A stretch of DNA of 64,000 bases from Flavobacterium sediminilitoris (GTDB lineage: Bacteria > Bacteroidota > Bacteroidia > Flavobacteriales > Flavobacteriaceae), in NCBI RefSeq assembly GCF_023008245.1, contig NZ_CP090145.1, positions 310,001 to 374,000 on the forward strand. The letters run 5' to 3'. Positions 33,247 through 43,154 of the stretch are shown one piece after another. Position 1 is the first letter of the stretch. Every line of letters starts with the position of its first letter. A program made the position numbers and the translations under genes. Below the pieces are notes generated by a model, which worked only from the letters and a program-made list of their open reading frames with translations, did no database searches and was not told where the DNA came from.

Positions 33247-33753
33247 TTATTTCTTCATTATTTTTACAACTAGTTTGGCTAACCAATTGTCTTTATACTC
33301 GGTAATTTTATCTAAAACGTTATCTGCTTTTAAAACAAATTCATATAATTTGCCCGTCTGTTCTATAAAGTGTTTTTCTTCTTCCGTTTTATAGGCTTCA
33401 ATAGATGAAACTTCTTTTAATACTTTTAATGTTGGTTTTATTTCTCTTTTACTTCTTTCTCTTGAAATTTTTACAGCTAATTCGTCTAAATCTTTTTCAG
33501 CTATAAAAAATTCTCTACGTTCACCTGCTTTATATTCTTTATAAACAATTCCCCAATCCATCAAAGCGCGAATGTTCATACTTGCATTCCCTCTTGAAAT
33601 TTGCAATTCTTCCATAATATCTTCCATTGAAACTGGCTCATTACTAACCATTAACAAAGCATGAATTTGAGCCATAGTTTTATTAATTCCCCATTGAGAG
33701 CCAAGTGCTCCCCATGTTTGAACGAATTTATTTTTAGCCTCTTTAAATTGCAT
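33247..33753 (-). CDS. GbsR/MarR-family transcriptional regulator
   Basis: 168 residues. The winged helix (about 25-90) includes QIHALLMVSNEPVSMEDIMEEL and ISRGNASMNIRALMDWGIVY, the GbsR pattern; the C-terminal half is a helical dimerisation region. It is first gene of the minus-strand group. Identical inverted repeats lie on both sides of the gene, the upstream one overlapping its own -33 element, so it very likely controls itself and the group. The effector is unknown. Confidence 0.92.
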   Translation of the reverse strand: MQFKEAKNKFVQTWGALGSQWGINKTMAQIHALLMVSNEPVSMEDIMEELQISRGNASMNIRALMDWGIVYKEYKAGERREFFIAEKDLDELAVKISRERSKREIKPTLKVLKEVSSIEAYKTEEEKHFIEQTGKLYEFVLKADNVLDKITEYKDNWLAKLVVKIMKK

Positions 33754-33778
33754 TTATTATCTCTTTAATTTGATACTA

Positions 33779-33825
33779 CAAATGTATATAAAAGTTTTTA
33801 AACTTTCAAAAAAAAATGAAAGTTT
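33779..33825 (-). promoter_or_regulatory. Promoter of the GbsR-type gene with overlapping operator
   Basis: On the minus strand: TTG (33807-33809), 20-nt spacer, TACATTTG (33779-33786), a perfect -7 box. The inverted repeat AAACTTTCA - 8 nt - TGAAAGTTT (33800-33825) covers the -33 element, as expected for a repressor site. The same repeat may act on the divergent gene at 33879. Confidence 0.82.
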
Positions 33826-33878
33826 GTTTTTGGCACAATAATTGATTTTAGTTTAAAAGAAAACAAACAAGATGCCTT

Positions 33879-34331
33879 ATGAAATATACATTTAAAAATA
33901 ACTTAGGAAGTTTAAGAAAAAGTTTTAAAATATTTGCAGCGACATTTGTAATACTATTTTCATTACAGAGTAATGCTCAAAAAGTTGCAATTAGTATCAA
34001 TGTGAATTCACATCCTGAAGTTCACAATCACTATGAAGAGGTTGAATATTATTATTACCCAGAAATTGAGGCTTATTATGACACTCATTCATCTGTTTAC
34101 ATTTATTATGAGTCTAATAATTGGGTAAGATCAAGATATTTACCAAGATACTGCAGAGATTATGATGTAAATAGAGGTTACAGAGTGGCTATTGATTATC
34201 ATGGTCATAGACCTTATACTCATTTTAAAACTCATAGAGTAAAATATCACAAACCATCATATAAAAAGGTTTATAAGCATAAACATTATAAAAAACACAA
34301 AAGACATTATTATGATGAAGATGACGATTAA
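33879..34331 (+). CDS. Secreted His/Tyr/Lys-rich small protein
   Basis: 150 residues; a long N-terminus with a signal peptide ending SLQSNAQ (about residue 34). The mature part is crowded with Tyr, His and Lys, and ends HKRHYYDEDDD. Composition suggests metal or surface binding, but no family is recognised. It is divergent from the GbsR-type gene, and the shared operator at 33800-33825 lies in its promoter region, so it may belong to the same regulon. A terminator follows at 34360. Confidence 0.7.
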   Translation: MKYTFKNNLGSLRKSFKIFAATFVILFSLQSNAQKVAISINVNSHPEVHNHYEEVEYYYYPEIEAYYDTHSSVYIYYESNNWVRSRYLPRYCRDYDVNRGYRVAIDYHGHRPYTHFKTHRVKYHKPSYKKVYKHKHYKKHKRHYYDEDDD

Positions 34332-34359
34332 TTGCCATAATTTTTAATTGTTAGATTTT

Positions 34360-34393
34360 AAAAAACGAATTATTTTAAATAGTTCGTTTTTTT
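34360..34393 (+). terminator. Terminator of the His/Tyr-rich protein gene
   Basis: AAAAACGAA / TTCGTTTTT arms with a T-tract on the plus strand. Confidence 0.75.
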
Positions 34394-34430
34394 TATCTCT
34401 ATTCCTTTTTTAAATAATTTAATATCATAA

Positions 34431-34464
34431 AAAAACTGCCTAAAAAATTATTTAGACAGTTTTT
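34431..34464 (-). terminator. Terminator of the pdhA-pdhC operon
   Basis: AAAAACTG.CTAAA / TTTAG.CAGTTTTT, 20 nt after the pdhC stop codon on the minus strand; symmetrical and possibly active in both directions. Confidence 0.82.
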
Positions 34465-34484
34465 ATATATTGTAATTATGTTTT

Positions 34485-36113
34485 TTATGCTAACATGGTA
34501 ACAGGGTTTTCCATAAATGATTTGAAAGTTTGTAAAAACTGAGCTCCTGTTGCTCCATCAACTGTTCTATGATCACAAGCTAAAGTAACAGTCATTGTAT
34601 TTCCTACAACTATTTGACCATTCTTTACTACTGGTTTTTCAACAATTGCTCCAACTGATAAAATAACTGAATTTGGTTGATTAATAATAGAAGTGAAAGA
34701 TTGTATTCCGAACATACCTAAATTAGAGATAGTAAATGTACTTCCTTCCATTTCTGCTGGTTGAATTTTCTTAGTTTTCGCTCTTCCAGCCATATCTTTA
34801 ACATTTGCTCCTATTTGAGATAAGCTCATTTGATCTGTAAATTTCAACACAGGAACTACTAATCCGTCTTCTACTGCTACAGCAACACCAATATTTACAT
34901 GGTGATTAATAATCATTGCATCGTCTTTCCATTGTGAATTTACTTGAGGATGTTTTTTTAATGCCATAGCACTTGCTTTAACAACCATATCGTTAAAGGA
35001 AACTTTAGTTTCTGGAAGAGCATTAATTAATCCTCTTGAAGCAATTGCATTATCCATATCTAACTCAATTGTTAAATAATAATGTGGAGCAGTAAATTTA
35101 GATTCTGCTAAACGTTTTGCAATTACTTTTCGCATTTGCGAATTTTTAATTTCTTCTTGGAATACTTCTCCTGCTGGAACAAATGGTTTCACATTTGCAA
35201 CTGTTGAAGTAGCTTGAGAAACTTCCGTTTCAACTGATTTAGTTACTACAGAAGATGGTGTGAAATTCTCAACATCTAACTTTACAATTCTTCCATTTTC
35301 TCCAGATCCTTTAACCTGACTTAAATTTATTCCTTTTTCTTTAGCTATTTTTTTAGCTAAAGGAGAAGCAAAAATTCTACCACCTGAGTTAGTTTCAGAA
35401 ACTGAAGTATTAGAATTAGAAACTACAGCCTCTTTTTCTTCTGTTTTAGTTTCAGTTTTTACTTCCTCAGCAGAATTATTACCTGAATCATTTTTATAAT
35501 TAGCAACTATATTAGAAACGTCAGTTCCTTCTGGTCCTAATATTGCTAAAATTGTATCAACTGGTGCAGAATCTCCTTCTTGAACTCCAATATAAAGTAG
35601 AGTTCCAGCATTAAAAGATTCGAACTCCATTGTTGCTTTATCCGTTTCAATTTCGGCTAAAATATCACCTTCATTAATTTTATCACCTACTTTTTTAAGC
35701 CATGTTGCTACAGTTCCTTCTGTCATTGTATCGCTCAAACGAGGCATTGTAACAACAACTACTCCTTCAGGAATTGTAACAGCGTCATTTGTTTCTACTT
35801 TCTTTTCTTCAACATTTGTATTCTCTTCAGTAGCAGATGTTTTATCTCCTGCTAATATTCCTGAGATATCTTCTCCTTCTTTACCAATAATTGCTAATAA
35901 TGAATCTACAGCAGCCGTTTCACCTTCATTTATTCCAATATGTAATAACGTTCCAGCATTAAAAGATTCAAATTCCATCGTTGCTTTATCCGTTTCAATT
36001 TCGGCTAAAATATCACCTTCATTAATTTTATCGCCTACTTTTTTAAGCCATGTTGCTACAGTTCCTTCTGTCATTGTATCGCTCAAACGAGGCATTGTAA
36101 TTACTGTTGCCAT
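34485..36113 (-). CDS. pdhC: Pyruvate dehydrogenase complex E2 (dihydrolipoyl acetyltransferase), two lipoyl domains
   Basis: 542 residues. Two lipoyl domains (about 1-75 and 118-195), each with EIETDKATMEFESF and the lipoylated Lys; Ala/Glu/Thr-rich linkers; an E3-binding domain (about 247-285, FASPLAKKIAKEKGI); and the catalytic domain with the C-terminal DHRTVDGATGA motif. It accepts the acetyl group from E1 and passes it to CoA. It lies 4 nt after pdhA. The DNA of the two lipoyl domains is almost identical over 151 bp (35602-35752 and 35950-36100), indicating recent homogenisation. Confidence 0.95.
   Translation of the reverse strand: MATVITMPRLSDTMTEGTVATWLKKVGDKINEGDILAEIETDKATMEFESFNAGTLLHIGINEGETAAVDSLLAIIGKEGEDISGILAGDKTSATEENTNVEEKKVETNDAVTIPEGVVVVTMPRLSDTMTEGTVATWLKKVGDKINEGDILAEIETDKATMEFESFNAGTLLYIGVQEGDSAPVDTILAILGPEGTDVSNIVANYKNDSGNNSAEEVKTETKTEEKEAVVSNSNTSVSETNSGGRIFASPLAKKIAKEKGINLSQVKGSGENGRIVKLDVENFTPSSVVTKSVETEVSQATSTVANVKPFVPAGEVFQEEIKNSQMRKVIAKRLAESKFTAPHYYLTIELDMDNAIASRGLINALPETKVSFNDMVVKASAMALKKHPQVNSQWKDDAMIINHHVNIGVAVAVEDGLVVPVLKFTDQMSLSQIGANVKDMAGRAKTKKIQPAEMEGSTFTISNLGMFGIQSFTSIINQPNSVILSVGAIVEKPVVKNGQIVVGNTMTVTLACDHRTVDGATGAQFLQTFKSFMENPVTMLA
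35602..35752. repeat. Lipoyl-domain DNA repeat, copy 1 (copy 2 at 35950-36100)
   Basis: The two 151-bp segments differ at only a few positions, including silent ones, so they have been kept alike by gene conversion or recent duplication, unlike the flanking linkers. Confidence 0.9.
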
Positions 36114-36117
36114 AGTA

Positions 36118-37116
36118 TTATAATTTATGAGATAAAAATGGATAATTTTCTTGATCGTAGACTACGTCATACATCACACTTAAATCTGGGTATGGAGATT
36201 CTTCTGCAAAATTTTCACATTCTTCTACTAAATCCCTTACTCTTTGATCGATTGCTTCTATTTCTGAATCTGAAGCATATCCATTTTCTTTAATAATATC
36301 CAAAACTTGTGTAATTGGATCTATTTTTTTGTATTCTTCAACTTCTTCTTTTGTTCTATAATGTTGTGCATCAGACATTGAGTGTCCTCTATATCTATAT
36401 GTTTTCATTTCAAGGAATGTTGGCCCATCTCCACGACGCGCTCTTTCGATTGCTTCATGCATTGCTTCAGCAACTTTTATTGGATTCATTCCATCAACTG
36501 GCCCACAAGGCATTTCATAACCCAAACCTAATTTCCAAATATCGGTATGATTTGCAGTTCTTTCAACAGAAGTCCCCATAGCATATCCATTATTCTCTAC
36601 TATAAAAACCACAGGAAGTTTCCAATTCATTGCCATATTAAAAGTCTCATGCAATGAACCTTGACGAGCTGCACCATCTCCAAAATAAGTCATTGTAACT
36701 CCTCCGGTTTCAAAATACTTATCTGCAAATGCTAAACCTGCTCCTAAAGGAATTTGACCTCCTACAATTCCATGTCCACCATAAAAACCATGTTCTTTTG
36801 AAAAAATATGCATTGATCCTCCTAATCCTTGAGAAGTACCTGTTGCTTTTCCTAAAAGTTCAGCCATAACTCTTCTTGGATCTACACCCATTCCTATAGG
36901 TTGAACGTGATTACGATAAGCTGTAATCATTTTATCCTTAGACAAATCCATTGCGTGCAAAGCACCAGCTAAAACTGCTTCCTGACCATTATATAAATGT
37001 AGAAATCCTCTTACTTTTTGTTGAATGTAAAGTGCAGCAAGTTTATCTTCAAACTTTCTCCATAACTGCATGTCTTCATACCACTTAAGGTAAACTTCTT
37101 TTGTTATTGGCTTCAT
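36118..37116 (-). CDS. pdhA: Pyruvate dehydrogenase E1 component, alpha subunit
   Basis: 332 residues from MKPITKEVYLKWYEDM; an in-frame ATG at 37203 would add 29 residues of poor quality and was not used. The thiamine-diphosphate motif GDGAARQGSLHETFNMAM with ENNGYAMGT is intact, and YRYRGHSMSD is the phosphoserine-loop-like segment of alpha subunits. It decarboxylates pyruvate with the beta subunit, which is not in this window. It is first of the pdhA-pdhC operon. Confidence 0.95.
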   Translation of the reverse strand: MKPITKEVYLKWYEDMQLWRKFEDKLAALYIQQKVRGFLHLYNGQEAVLAGALHAMDLSKDKMITAYRNHVQPIGMGVDPRRVMAELLGKATGTSQGLGGSMHIFSKEHGFYGGHGIVGGQIPLGAGLAFADKYFETGGVTMTYFGDGAARQGSLHETFNMAMNWKLPVVFIVENNGYAMGTSVERTANHTDIWKLGLGYEMPCGPVDGMNPIKVAEAMHEAIERARRGDGPTFLEMKTYRYRGHSMSDAQHYRTKEEVEEYKKIDPITQVLDIIKENGYASDSEIEAIDQRVRDLVEECENFAEESPYPDLSVMYDVVYDQENYPFLSHKL

Positions 37117-37273
37117 TTGGTTTATTTTGTTAAATTGAAATTTTTTACAAACTGGTTCTTTCACTTTGTAAAATTTTACAAAAAGCAAAAATACTACATC
37201 CAACCTTATTGAAAAAATTAATTCTTATCAATTTTACTTTTTTTATTGGAATGCTGTAAAAACCATAGAGATA

Positions 37274-37759
37274 TTACAAATATTTTTTATCAAATAGTAA
37301 AGGGAGTAAATTTTTCAAAGAATTTGATTTATAAATTTTGCCTTCACTTCCACCCATAAAAAAGATTTCAATATCATGTTCTTGCTTAATTTCATATTCT
37401 GCAATAGATTGCCTACATGCTCCACAAGGAGGAATAGGTTCTTCTAGTTCTCTATCACTTGGAGATGCTGAAATAAATAATTTTAAAACTTTTGCGTTTG
37501 GATAATTTGCTCCAGCATAAAAAATAGCTACCCTTTCTGCACACAATCCTGAAGGATATGCAGCATTTTCTTGATTTGAACCATGAACGACTTCTCCATT
37601 ATCTAATAAAATTGTAGCACCTACATTAAATTTTGAATAAGGAGAATAAGCATTTTTTCTTGCTTTTATTGCTTGTATCATCAAAGCACTATCTTCTTGA
37701 TTAAGTTCTTTTAATGATTCGTAAACAGAGAACGTTGTTGTAATTGTAATTTGCTTCAT
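37274..37759 (-). CDS. cdd: Cytidine deaminase
   Basis: 161 residues from MKQITITTTF; an upstream in-frame ATG at 37786 is less likely since it lies in the porV terminator. Zinc and catalytic motifs are intact: CAERVAIFYA (HAE-type, with Cys as ligand) and PPCGACRQSIAEY. It deaminates cytidine and deoxycytidine to uridine forms in pyrimidine salvage. It sits in the conserved flavobacterial order pdhA - cdd - porV - porU - gldJ. Confidence 0.93.
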   Translation of the reverse strand: MKQITITTTFSVYESLKELNQEDSALMIQAIKARKNAYSPYSKFNVGATILLDNGEVVHGSNQENAAYPSGLCAERVAIFYAGANYPNAKVLKLFISASPSDRELEEPIPPCGACRQSIAEYEIKQEHDIEIFFMGGSEGKIYKSNSLKNLLPLLFDKKYL

Positions 37760-37773
37760 AAATAAGGAAAAAA

Positions 37774-37803
37774 AATCCAAATTCAATTAAGAATTTGGAT
37801 GCT
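37774..37803 (-). terminator. Terminator of porV
   Basis: ATCCAAATTC / GAATTTGGAT stem, followed by a T-run on the minus strand, 22 nt after the porV stop. Confidence 0.85.
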
Positions 37804-37824
37804 TTTATTTTTATATATTAATTT

Positions 37825-39033
37825 CTATAATTCATCATATTTATCTCCAAAATTGAATGTTAGAGAAAAACGTAATGTGTTTTCTAATGGGTTTCTAACT
37901 TTTGATGCTGAGAATAAATAAGAAACATCAATTTTCATAACGTTATATTTAAAACCAGCTCCTAGAGTAAAATATTTTCTTGCTCCTTTTGTTTCACTTT
38001 CATGAAAATATCCTGTTCTTAATGAAAAGGAATCTTGATACCAATATTCAGCACCTAATGCATAAGTAAATTCTTTTAATTCTTCTGAAAAACCATCTGG
38101 TGCATCTCCAAAGGATTTAAAAAGACCACTTACCCAGCCTGTTTTTTTATAATCTAATATCGCATTACTATTTGCTACTTGAACATCTGCGTCATCAATA
38201 GTACCATCATTATTTAAATCTTCATTTACCTCAGTAATTCTAGAAGGAGGAGTTGGCACTAATAATTTTGTTACTTCCGCAGAAACTCCAATTTTATTAT
38301 ATTCATCAAAAATAAAATCGAAACCAGCGCCTAAACGTAAATTAGAAGGTAAAAAGTTTGAATTTTCATCTAAATTATCATTATCATAATTGATTTTTGG
38401 TCCTAAATTTTGAAAATTGAATCCCGCTCTCCATCTACCATTAAAATCATCAAATGCTAATTCTTCAGATTGATAATACCCTGCAACATCAACTGCAAAT
38501 GTAGAAGCAGCAGAAGCATCATTATTATCTGTAGCAATTTTAAGGTTTGATCTTATAAATCTTCCTGCAACTGCCATTGAAAAACGTTCACTTAGTTTAA
38601 GCGAATAAGAACCATCTAACGCAAATTCATTTGGACTTACCGTATTCAATAAATCACCTTGCGCATTTGTTAATTGAATATCTCCTAATCCAAAATAACG
38701 TAAAGAACCTGCAAAAGCACTTCTTTCGTTAATTCTATTATAATATGTAACTTGACCTAATGAAATGTCATTTGCGATACTTGTCAAATATGGTGTATAA
38801 CTCAATGAAAATCCTTGTTTTTCTAAAGAAAAGGCATATTTTGCTGGATTATGTTGTTGCGAATACGCATCTGCTGACGTAGCCACACCCATATCTCCCA
38901 TTCCTGCTGATCTTGCATCTGCTGCAATTAATAAAAATGGAACTCCAGTAGTAATAACCCTTTCTTGGGCTATAGTATAGTGACTCGTTAAAGCTATTAG
39001 TAGTAAAAATGCAATTTTTCTCATTCCTGACAT
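37825..39033 (-). CDS. porV: T9SS outer-membrane protein PorV
   Basis: 402 residues. Signal peptide (to about residue 22), then GVPFLLIAADARSAGMGDMGVATSAD and a 14-strand FadL-like barrel ending TFNFGDKYDEL. PorV shuttles cargo with a T9SS C-terminal domain from the translocon to the attachment complex. It follows porU by 29 nt on the minus strand, the usual T9SS pair. Confidence 0.96.
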   Translation of the reverse strand: MSGMRKIAFLLLIALTSHYTIAQERVITTGVPFLLIAADARSAGMGDMGVATSADAYSQQHNPAKYAFSLEKQGFSLSYTPYLTSIANDISLGQVTYYNRINERSAFAGSLRYFGLGDIQLTNAQGDLLNTVSPNEFALDGSYSLKLSERFSMAVAGRFIRSNLKIATDNNDASAASTFAVDVAGYYQSEELAFDDFNGRWRAGFNFQNLGPKINYDNDNLDENSNFLPSNLRLGAGFDFIFDEYNKIGVSAEVTKLLVPTPPSRITEVNEDLNNDGTIDDADVQVANSNAILDYKKTGWVSGLFKSFGDAPDGFSEELKEFTYALGAEYWYQDSFSLRTGYFHESETKGARKYFTLGAGFKYNVMKIDVSYLFSASKVRNPLENTLRFSLTFNFGDKYDEL

Positions 39034-39062
39034 TAAATTAATTAGACAAATATAATATTTTA

Positions 39063-42000
39063 TTATAGTATTACAAGTTTCTCGTATTTTTCCGCTCGAT
39101 TTCCATTATTTGCCGAACGCACAGTTAATTTATAAATATAAACTCCTTTTCCTATTTTATCACCAAAGTCATCTTTTCCGTCCCATTTTATTTCTCTACA
39201 TAAGAAACCATCCGTGATTACTTGTTGATTTATTGTTTTTATTAGTTTTCCAGTAATAGTTAGAATTTGTACCTGAACATCTAAAGGTTCGAAAGGCCTA
39301 TTATGTGTAAACCAAAATTCTGTATAGCTCACAAAAGGATTTGGATAATTCAATACTCTTTCTAATGTAAGGTTATCATCTCCACATACTGCATTAAATT
39401 GAATCTCTGTTGTAACAAGGTTGTTATAAACATCCCACGCTTTAAAAACTATTGTATGCAAACCTGGAGATAAATCTCTAAACTGATATCTAATTTTTCC
39501 TTTTGTAAAATCATCATTTTCTGTTTCGTAATAATCATTTAGTATATATGGATTTGATTCATCGCCATCTAAAATAGCCACTATATCATGTCCAATTCCA
39601 CTTGCTGTATTAATTCCGTGCTCATCCTCAAGAAATGCTAATAATATAGGCGAGCAATTTGAAATTCCTCCTGAAACAAATCCTTCATCATTCATATACA
39701 GTCTAACAGTAGGAGGTGTTTCGTCTGTTGGTGCATTAACATTAACACCACCTATAAGAATATCTCTACTATATCCAGCTTGATCTTCTAACATTGGATT
39801 ATTACGTTTAGCATAAAAGCTAATTTTTCCATTTCCAACAGGTATTCTTATGTCCTGAGGAACTACAAAGCTTAATTCAAAAATCCCATTATTTAATGAC
39901 GCATTACCTCTAAAGATTGTTTCTCCGAGCGTTGTAAAATCCATTGTAATTAATTGTCCCGCACCATTAACTACTCCATTATTACCCAAAGTTGTTCTAT
40001 TAATATCTTTATCAAAGATTTGAACTGCTAAATCTCCGTTATAATTTGTAATTACAGCGTCATTTTCATCAACTAAAGCACCTTTAATCTTCATTAAACT
40101 TAACGCTTGAAAGGTTCCAGTAAACGAAGCCACAGGTGTATCATTTATTTCAGTAAGTACAACTTTAGGTTTTGGAACAGCTAATTTTAAAGCAGGATCA
40201 CCAATATAAAAAACAACTCTTCTATTACTTGATGTTCCTGGTTGAAGTTTTACTTGCCTAAGAGCCTCTGCTATAGTCGGATAATCATCTGAACCGAAAG
40301 CATATAATTTCTCATTTAACAAATCATTCATCACCAAACCAGTTGTTACCCCTATTTCTCTTGTTGTAGCAATTGTACTTATTGCTCCTCCAGCAGGATT
40401 CCAATATAAATATTCTCCACCTGAAAACCTGTTTGGATCATCAAAACGAGTAAAATCGCAAGTTATTGTAATAAACAACGGATATCGGTAATGATTATTT
40501 AAATTTTGAGCATCTAGCTTTTCAAACAATCTCTCTCTTGCTAGAGACTCTTCATTTCCATGTCCTAAATAATTAAACACTAACGCTCCTAATTGCATTG
40601 CATCTAAAAAATCATTTTTAGCATCTGGATAACGTTCTCCTCCTGCTGCTATTTGCTGAATATAAGCATCTGTATGAATTTTCTTGACATTGACAAATGG
40701 TTTTGCCGCAACTAAATCATCTGCTAAAGCATTTAATGCAAATTGCAATTGTGAATCTCCTTGAGTATCTGCATCATCTGAATATACAACATAATTATTT
40801 CTCCATCTTCCATAAGACTCTTCTTTATGATATTCAATCACTTTATTTACCATTTCTTGAGCTTGAACTGATGATGACACTAACATTCTTCCAACTGCAA
40901 TATCTATTCCATCAATACTATTAACCATTGGCCCTTCGTTATCATCCATTAGTCCATAAAAATCATCAGACATAAATGAAATAAACAAAGACATATTAGA
41001 AGAATTATTTACTTCATTAGCATTTGGGTTAAATCCATGAAAAACAGGAACAATATTTGTATTATTCACTACTCTATCTTTATAATCATAAGATGCATCT
41101 CCAAAAAGATTAAGATATTTAACTCTTTTATCAGGAGAAGAAGCATTCCAATAAACATATTTTACAAAATTCCGAATAGCGGCAACATCTTGTTTTCCAG
41201 AACTAAATTCTTGATAAATTGTTTCTAATAAAACAACTTTAACAATCAAATTGGAATAATTCCTATGAAAATTTGCTAAAGTTTCAGCTTGACTAATCAA
41301 TGATGATGGCGTGATTATTAAATAATCTATATCTTGAAAAACTCCTTGATTATCATTAAATATAGTGCCCTTTAAATTTTGGTTTAAAACTTGAGAGCTT
41401 GATTCTTTAGATGGCCTATAATAATCGCTTGCATCAACTCCAATATATTTTTTCTCAAAACCAAGCGTAACTTTAAAAGAAAAATTAGATTGTCCGTTAT
41501 TTGAATATTTTTTAACATTAAAAATATCTGTTACATCCCAAACTTGGGTAATACCAGAAGCGTTAGCAATTTGATATTCTCCAACTCCAATATTATTAGA
41601 TTCTTGATTGTTAAAAAAGAAAAACTGCTTTCCATAGCCTTGAAGATTTCGTTTTGCTTTCAACATAATAAAATCTAAATACCCATTTGAAGATGGAACA
41701 CCTCCATTATTATATTTCAAACCAATAGAAACACTTGAAGAAACTGCATTAAAATTAGCATTTAAAATATTTTCATAACCTAATGCTCCTCCAGTAGCTA
41801 TTTGAAAAGGGACATTACCCAAAACTTGGTTATTCGCTTTTACACTAAAAGAAGCAGATCCAAATGATTTAGAAGCCAAATTAACCTTAATTGCAACTGG
41901 AACACTTACATCTATATTAGGAATTTCAAAATCAAAAACTTGATCATCATCAATATTAAACTGTTCTCCAAACCACCTTCTTCCTACTTTCCCAACATTA

Positions 42001-42944
42001 ACCAAGTCTCTTTCATGAATAATTATATCATCAAATTTTGAGAAACTAAAATCGGGAGCACCAACAGGCTCTAATGCATTCTGAATTCTTTTTCCTTGAC
42101 CACCTGAAGAAGTTACATAATAATAGGATTTATCAGCAAATAAATTATTTTTAGTCAAACTTTCTTTATTCCATGTATCAACCCCTTCAGCATAAAACAA
42201 TATATAATCTGAATCATTAAAAACACCATCATCTTCTCCTATAAATTGAATAGCATTTTCTTCCAAATCTATTGGATATGACGCACTATTCAACAAAGGT
42301 AACATTCTTCCTCCATTACCATAAATCTTAATGTTTCTTGGATCAACATTAACATCAAGCCCTAGACTTTGTAAAAACGTTTTAGAAACTATATAGACTC
42401 CTGATTTTTCTACATAAAAACGATACCAATTCCCAGAAGAAAGTACCGAATTTTCAACACTTTGCACACCAAAAAGACTATTACCCCCTTTATTTAAATT
42501 AGAATTCTTAAAATTATAGCTATAAGACAATGAAGTTATTTTCTTATAATCATTCCCTTCCTTTATTATAGGTGAAAAACTGAATAAAGACACATATTGG
42601 CCTCTTGCAATAACAGATTCAATTTCAGCTTTTATTGAAGTTGGTATTTTATTTTTATCAAGATTTAAAAGTTCTTCTTCTGAAATAGATTTATAACTTA
42701 TATTTGAAATTTGTAAAGAACTTTCATCAATTAAACTCGTAACAAACTCTTCTTTTTTATACAAAAGAGACCTTGAAGCAACATTTAAATTATAAAATTC
42801 TCCCTTAAAACTTGGATATTTAACAGTAAAATCCTGCTCGTCAAACGAAACACTTCCTTCCCATTGAATAGCTATAGTTTGCTGATTCTGAGAAAAAACA
42901 AATAATCCAAGTAAAAGAAATATAAATACAGTTATTTTTTTCAT
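39063..42944 (-). CDS. porU: T9SS sortase PorU (C25 gingipain-like)
   Basis: 1293 residues. Signal peptide ending VFSQ; an N-terminal domain (about 30-450); a C25 peptidase domain with catalytic His in VFNYLGHGNEES and Cys in ITITCDFTRFD; Ig-like domains; and a C-terminal T9SS-type domain (about 1205-1293) starting NYPNPF and ending YEKLVIL. PorU cleaves the C-terminal domain of cargo and joins it to lipopolysaccharide. It is upstream of porV and divergent from gldJ. It should process the propeller protein at 2027. Confidence 0.96.
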   Translation of the reverse strand: MKKITVFIFLLLGLFVFSQNQQTIAIQWEGSVSFDEQDFTVKYPSFKGEFYNLNVASRSLLYKKEEFVTSLIDESSLQISNISYKSISEEELLNLDKNKIPTSIKAEIESVIARGQYVSLFSFSPIIKEGNDYKKITSLSYSYNFKNSNLNKGGNSLFGVQSVENSVLSSGNWYRFYVEKSGVYIVSKTFLQSLGLDVNVDPRNIKIYGNGGRMLPLLNSASYPIDLEENAIQFIGEDDGVFNDSDYILFYAEGVDTWNKESLTKNNLFADKSYYYVTSSGGQGKRIQNALEPVGAPDFSFSKFDDIIIHERDLVNVGKVGRRWFGEQFNIDDDQVFDFEIPNIDVSVPVAIKVNLASKSFGSASFSVKANNQVLGNVPFQIATGGALGYENILNANFNAVSSSVSIGLKYNNGGVPSSNGYLDFIMLKAKRNLQGYGKQFFFFNNQESNNIGVGEYQIANASGITQVWDVTDIFNVKKYSNNGQSNFSFKVTLGFEKKYIGVDASDYYRPSKESSSQVLNQNLKGTIFNDNQGVFQDIDYLIITPSSLISQAETLANFHRNYSNLIVKVVLLETIYQEFSSGKQDVAAIRNFVKYVYWNASSPDKRVKYLNLFGDASYDYKDRVVNNTNIVPVFHGFNPNANEVNNSSNMSLFISFMSDDFYGLMDDNEGPMVNSIDGIDIAVGRMLVSSSVQAQEMVNKVIEYHKEESYGRWRNNYVVYSDDADTQGDSQLQFALNALADDLVAAKPFVNVKKIHTDAYIQQIAAGGERYPDAKNDFLDAMQLGALVFNYLGHGNEESLARERLFEKLDAQNLNNHYRYPLFITITCDFTRFDDPNRFSGGEYLYWNPAGGAISTIATTREIGVTTGLVMNDLLNEKLYAFGSDDYPTIAEALRQVKLQPGTSSNRRVVFYIGDPALKLAVPKPKVVLTEINDTPVASFTGTFQALSLMKIKGALVDENDAVITNYNGDLAVQIFDKDINRTTLGNNGVVNGAGQLITMDFTTLGETIFRGNASLNNGIFELSFVVPQDIRIPVGNGKISFYAKRNNPMLEDQAGYSRDILIGGVNVNAPTDETPPTVRLYMNDEGFVSGGISNCSPILLAFLEDEHGINTASGIGHDIVAILDGDESNPYILNDYYETENDDFTKGKIRYQFRDLSPGLHTIVFKAWDVYNNLVTTEIQFNAVCGDDNLTLERVLNYPNPFVSYTEFWFTHNRPFEPLDVQVQILTITGKLIKTINQQVITDGFLCREIKWDGKDDFGDKIGKGVYIYKLTVRSANNGNRAEKYEKLVIL

Positions 42945-43097
42945 TATGTATAAAACGTAATATATTTTTTAATATTACAAATAGAAAAAAATATTTATCA
43001 TATTCCTATTATTTATAATAAAAAATAAATTTATACGTTAGCATATAGACAGTTTTAACAAAAAATTAATTTTTTTTTACATTTTTTTAAAAACATG

Positions 43098-43127
43098 TTG
43101 CAATTTAACACATAATTGCTATCTTGC
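43098..43127 (+). promoter_or_regulatory. Likely gldJ promoter
   Basis: TTG (43098-43100), 19-nt spacer, TATCTTGC (43120-43127), close to TAnnTTTG, 27 nt before gldJ. The 210-bp gap also serves porU on the other strand. Confidence 0.6.
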
Positions 43128-43154
43128 GACTCAAATTTATACACCTACTAGAGT

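Noticed and set aside
43024-43039. TTTATACGT near gldJ as a sixth TACGTA-type box
   Set aside because: Only half of the box matches and no -7 element sits at the conserved distance; the better gldJ promoter is at 43098-43127.
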